From assembly GCA_000310025.1 (NCBI GenBank), contig FN648707.1, positions 615,137 to 679,136 on the forward strand: a stretch of 64,000 nucleotides of DNA, read 5' to 3'. The translations under genes were made by a program, and so were the position numbers. This DNA is from Ectocarpus siliculosus. Taxonomy: Eukaryota; Sar; Phaeophyceae; Ectocarpales; Ectocarpaceae. Positions within the stretch are counted from its first letter, which is position 1, and each line of letters opens with the position of its first letter. This document shows positions 60,120 through 64,000 of this stretch, piece by piece. Under the pieces are notes generated by a model that made no database searches, was not told the origin of the DNA, and saw only the letters and a program-made list of their open reading frames with translations.

Positions 60120-61060
60120 TCCTGCGGAGATTTTTTTCGTCATCCAATAGTCTAGACTGTATATTGTAAGGTATTTGACCCCTTCCTTCAGAATCAATCA
60201 CCTTTGTCCTGTGTGGAACTCTCTTGTCCGACCACAGTAGTAATAGCAGGTTGCTGCTGCTTTCCGTTGTCATCTTTCTCTTGATTAACGCTGTCCAAGC
60301 CAACTCACAATATCCCACGCACACACGATCGGGGATCGTCTGTATGCACACACACTGAACAGAAGGGCACGTGTCTCGGCATAAAGCCCTGATCTAGCAT
60401 GACGTCACGTCCTAGCATCCGGCGGCGCCAAATAACCATGATCAACCACGATCACATGTCTACCTCCAAATACCATAACACTAGCCCACCGTGAGTGGAC
60501 GTAGATGCAGATAGATACAGAAGCAAACCTCGGAGTGACTCGAGTCAACCAAGAGGATTGCGGGATGGATCGAAGATACGACAACTCAAAACCCTTACCC
60601 GCACCTCTCTGTTAAACAAACCAAAGAAGAAGCGGAACCAAGAAAAGAAGAAAACAAAGAAGCCGGGGACCTCAATTTCGGCGGATAAAATCGGAAAAAG
60701 GCACATGGGTGCGAAAAATAACCAAAACATCCGAACCGAAAAGACCATAACACGAAGTAACGAAATCGTGAAGGGAAAATCCCACACGATCTCGCACGAA
60801 TGAACAGATCGAATACGCCATCAAGTAAGCCAAAACCTTACGGGAAGGGGGGCTACGATGCGAGCGAGTTCTGAAACGCAATATAGTCTATTCTGGACCC
60901 GGTCTTCTACACCTTCGGTACAACGTTCTGGGCGCACCAACAACGCGATGCGAGCGAATGTTCTTTCTCCGCCTTCCTTCAGCGATGCTTGTGCCTGAAT
61001 TTTCTCGCCAGAATTTCGGGGATATTTATTGACGTGTCGATGTAGAAGCAGCCAAGTTTG
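60120..61060. other. Unassigned stretch
   Basis: No gene is supported. A Lys-rich open frame at about 60500-60803 is low-complexity (KKKRNQEKKKTKK) and lacks a convincing start. AT-rich purine tracts dominate 60600-60780. Confidence 0.4.
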
Positions 61061-61378
61061 TCAGGGATATGCGTACATACCCAACTTGATGGTAGGACCG
61101 TCTATCCCCTCTAAGTTCGCTGTCGGTACCATACATAGACTTCATTCTGTGTACGGCCAACAGAAGCGCAGTCTGTGTACGGTGTCATCTAGAAAGTTCA
61201 AGGTGCTGATCCGCAGCAGCAGCAATGGGTGGACCTACAAGTCAGAGGTCGGAAGCGTTGTGCTCGAGGTTCCAGAGATACCAGAGGATGGTTTGGTCCA
61301 GAAAACAAGGAACATTTCAAGGAGGAAAATATTGCATTATCTTCTGAAGATCTTCCAGAAACAAATATTGTATGTAAG
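61061..61378 (+). CDS. Possible exon of an unknown gene
   Basis: An acceptor-like GTTTGTCAG precedes an open stretch that ends at a good donor (TTGTAT|GTAAGT, about 61376). The peptide includes GPSIPSKFAVGTIHRL, KFKVLIRSSSNGWTYKSEVG and VVLEVPEIPEDGLVQ, which looks like ordinary soluble protein. After about 61305 a different frame (SSEDLPETN) looks more protein-like, so the 3' half may be shifted or spliced. No partner exon was found. Confidence 0.3.
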
Positions 61379-61419
61379 TTCCAGAACAACATTAGTCATG
61401 TTTTATCAGTAGTAGCGTA

Positions 61420-62270
61420 TCTTAGCTTTATTCTTGACGTGTGTGATTGGTTGGCGTTGCTGAGTTTGTGTGGTTCCATGATTTCGAGGATGAGCGCGCG
61501 CACGCCCCTTCCCCTCACCCATCACAGCCTGTCACAACGACATCAAATATTTCATCGTTCTGAGGGTCATCGAGTTGCGTAACAGCACCCGGCAGTGCTC
61601 CACCTCTCGCATTTAGCAGGCAGTCTTGCTTCTCAGCGAGCACCTGCGATAAGCTTTGCCACAATCGCGTCCCTACAACCACCACGCGCCACACACACCA
61701 ACAATCAAGATTTTCTATCGTAGACACACCGAATCCCATACAGCAATACAAGTACCCTAACCCTATCCCTAATGTAGACTGCATGCACTCTAGGGCTCTA
61801 CGGGTGTTCCATGGATTCCATTGGGGGGATTAGCCTGCCTTTGGTACACTACACTAGCCGGGGTCACACCGAGGCACATTTTATTTCTCCGCCTTCCTTG
61901 GCTAAACGTGAACATTGAACAGGTGATCTCGCGTTCCCCGTTTGAGATTTGGTCTCTACCAGCAGTCAGTCGTATTCTACATGTAGACCGCACGACACTG
62001 CTGTGCAACATCGGTAATTGTGGCGACACGGCTACGTTCTGTCTACCTATCTATTGCTGTATCATGGATATGAACTGGTTGGTTTTCGCGAAAGCACAGA
62101 TATGTAGGTGGGGAAGTCGCGGTGAGCGCGGAGAAGTCGCGGTGTGCGATGTGGACAGACGGAGATACATTTTCTTCCTGTTCGTAAGATGGGCCGTACA
62201 CGCTCTGATCGGCATGCGTTCAGTGGAGACTACACATACCGTATGATGAGCGATGCCTAGGTGAGAGGTC
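61420..62270. other. Unassigned stretch
   Basis: Nothing firm. A short CCCTAACCCTATCCCTAA at about 61755-61772 looks telomere-like but is isolated. Open frames at 61821-62246 show no domain. Confidence 0.4.
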
Positions 62271-62570
62271 CACGAGCTCTCGTGTCTATGAACAGCATTT
62301 AACAGCATGACTGCGGGGAGTTACTCCTTCTGTCGCCTCCTGTTGTGCATACCACATGCCCATTCGCGAAGAGAGAGCAACCTGCAACAACGGCGCGTAC
62401 ATGTACTGTAGTTACCAGACTCACCACATTATTATCGCCCTTCTCTCGTTAACGTCCGAAGAGGTATGGGAATTCGGGGCGGCGGTTGCTTCCTCCCCGA
62501 TGTCCAGCTGGCAACGGTGTGTGGAGAGGTGATGCAGCAGACGGGAGGCGGGTGGGTGTGGTGTGTTGGG
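62200..62570 (-). pseudogene. Orphan leader module, minus strand
   Basis: Reads, on the minus strand, CCTCTCCACACACCGTTGCC, CATCGGGGAGGAAGCAAC, then ACGTTAACGAGAGAAGGG and ATGTG with a GTGAGT donor (ATG at 62429-62427). Downstream intron landmarks (ATGTGGTATGCACAACA; CTCACCTAGGCATCGCT) are also present. No matching exon 2 follows where expected (near 61.6-61.7 kb), so this is a detached first-exon module. It stands head to head with the module at 63.1 kb. Confidence 0.55.
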
Positions 62571-63049
62571 GGTGTTGCGTGGGGTGTTGCGTATCATTGG
62601 TATGCACGGAATTCCGAAAAATTGATCAAAACTAGAACAATTTTCGGGCTTCTGGACCGGACACGGTTCGCCTGCACTGAAATGATGTGGTTCGGCCGCA
62701 CCCCAATCCAAACAAATTAATAGCGCACGGCCTTTCCCCGTGTAGGTGATTCTCTCCCAATACTCCCGCCCCCTCCGTTTCTCCTGAAGTCCCTTGCTGT
62801 GCGACCTCCGTGCTCCCTCTGCGGTGTTTTCGTGTGCGCGTGTGAGGCAACGGGTCGAATCAGTTTCATAGAAGGTTCCCAGGAACGGTCCGAGAGAACG
62901 GAAGATAAAGCGAAATAAACGCTCGGAAAAACGCCGTTGTTTACATATATATATGTAGACTACTGCATGCAGTAGTCCGACCTGGCTGCAAGTCCAGCCT
63001 CGAAATTTGTTCATATTTTTCCGTTCAACCACAAGACGCATTTTTGTGT

Positions 63050-63480
63050 CATGCACACGCGACCACACCCGCGCCTGCTGCACATCACCTCTCCACACAC
63101 CGGTGCCAGCGGGACATCGGGAAAGAAGGAGCCGCTGCCCAAGTTCCCATCTCTCTTTGAACGTTGACAAGAGAAGGGTGACAATGTGGTGAGTGTCCGT
63201 GTCTCGCTTAGGTATCGGCAAAGCTCGCATATGCCTGGCCCTGCTGTTGTGTTGGTTGTTCTCCCTCGCGAGTGGGGTCGCGCGAGTGGTCATGTGGTAT
63301 GCACAACAAGAGGCGACAGAATACGTATCTCCCCGCAGGCATGCGCTGTTCATAGAAGCGAGGGCTCATGGGCTCATGGACCTCTCACCTAGGCATCGCT
63401 GATACGGTAGTCTCAACTGAAAACCTGCCGATCAGAGCGTGTACCGGCCCATCTCGACGAACAGGAAACCGTATCTTTGT
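63050..63480 (+). pseudogene. Orphan leader module, plus strand
   Basis: Carries CCTCTCCACACACCGGTGCC, GGACATCGGGAAAGAAGGAG, GTTGACAAGAGAAGGG and ATGTG|GTGAGTG with the ATG at 63184-63186. The first-intron landmarks (GTATGCACAACAAGAGGCGAC; CTCACCTAGGCATCGCT) follow. No exon 2 follows before the next leader module at 63.6 kb, so this one is also detached. Confidence 0.55.
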
Positions 63481-63629
63481 CTCTCCACACCTTGAGATCA
63501 CAACATGGTATGCATACAATTTTCACGTTTGGCCGGAAGGCGGAGAAATAAATTGTGGCCTCTTGAGCCTCGGTGTGACCCCGCCTACATGTAGCGCCAC
63601 AAGAAATCAATTGTATTTCAATATCTCTG

Positions 63630-64000
63630 CACACACACCGTTGCGGGGCATCGGGGAGGAAGCAACGGCCGCCAAATTTCTATCCCTCTCTGAGCGTTGA
63701 CGAGAGAGGGGCGAAAAATGTGGTGAGTGCCCGTGTCTCGCGTGGGCGTCGTCAGGCTTGCAAGGTTGTTCCTCTCCTTCGCGAGCGGGCCTGCCTGAGT
63801 TGGTATGCATACATCATACACGTATGACTTCACTACCGTACACGAGGCGACAGAAGAAGCCGAACGCGCGTCGTCTTACCTACATTGGCATCGCTGCCGC
63901 AATTGTGTGGCCAAGTTGTCGCCACCAAGGTATAATACTATCCCCTTGTGTGCTCTCTTTTTGACAAGACGTCTGGTTAGCACAGGAATGAATATCTCTC
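63630..64000 (+). promoter_or_regulatory. Leader module, probably the start of a further family copy
   Basis: Carries CATCGGGGAGGAAGCAAC, GGCCGCCAAATTTC, GTTGACGAGAGAGGGG and ATGTG|GTGAGTGCCCG, with the ATG at 63718-63720. It is the closest match to the working leaders of A and D, including the following intron blocks (GTATGCATACA, GGCATCGCTGCCG). With a first intron of about 710-770 bases, exon 2 would fall at about 64430-64490, just beyond the window. Confidence 0.5.

Noticed and set aside
61755-61772. Telomere-like CCCTAACCCTATCCCTAA (also CCTTAACCCTAACCCC at about 22199)
   Set aside because: Each is only two to three imperfect units; too short to call an interstitial telomere.
62421-63353. 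Longest open frame of the window, 310 codons, minus strand
   Set aside because: It runs antisense through one leader module, across a spacer and in sense through another. It has no domain and ends in the leader sequence, so its openness is most likely chance.

Overview
The window reads as nuclear DNA of an intron-rich, repeat-laden eukaryote. Genes are split by introns of about 100-800 bases with gtgag-type donors, and microsatellites, old LTR elements, inverted-repeat elements and one 100-N scaffold gap are present. A 22-residue FNIP-type repeat protein and the general style suggest a stramenopile such as a brown alga; this is inference, not proof.

The main content is a four-copy gene family, here called A, B, C and D. 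I rebuilt an 11-exon model by comparing the copies. The first coding exon holds only ATG TG, and the next exon completes TGG. In A and D every splice phase fits, giving reading frames of 480 and 459 codons. The predicted protein has a short Arg-rich N-terminus, one membrane segment, a Cys-bearing extracellular-type region with N-glycosylation sequons, a second membrane segment after an FGNIGGFW motif, and a basic tail. I do not recognise the family. The two-membrane layout only loosely recalls DEG/ENaC-type channels.

Layout: 1-2783 old Ty3/gypsy pol (-); 2785-3990 dispersed repeat, copy 1; 4000-6650 repeats and unassigned DNA; 6650-22830 unit A (+), with a Ty3/gypsy fossil in its last intron and CCCATGGG palindrome arrays in its 3' flank; 24100-32950 unit B (+, broken), whose 3' flank contains a false assembly gap; 32954-33912 inverted-repeat DNA element; 35205-36430 dispersed repeat, copy 2, then another CCCATGGG hairpin; 36714-37611 two small open frames; 38396-39481 FNIP-repeat gene (-) with one internal stop; 41560-50430 unit C (+, broken, lacking its leader exon); 50430-51650 spacer; 51650-60110 unit D (-, apparently intact), forming an inverted pair with C; 60120-62000 mostly unassigned; 62280-64000 three further leader modules, the last probably starting another copy beyond the right edge.

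Protein and insertion patterns group A with B and C with D. This suggests two rounds of duplication: a direct one giving A and B, and an inverted one giving C and D.
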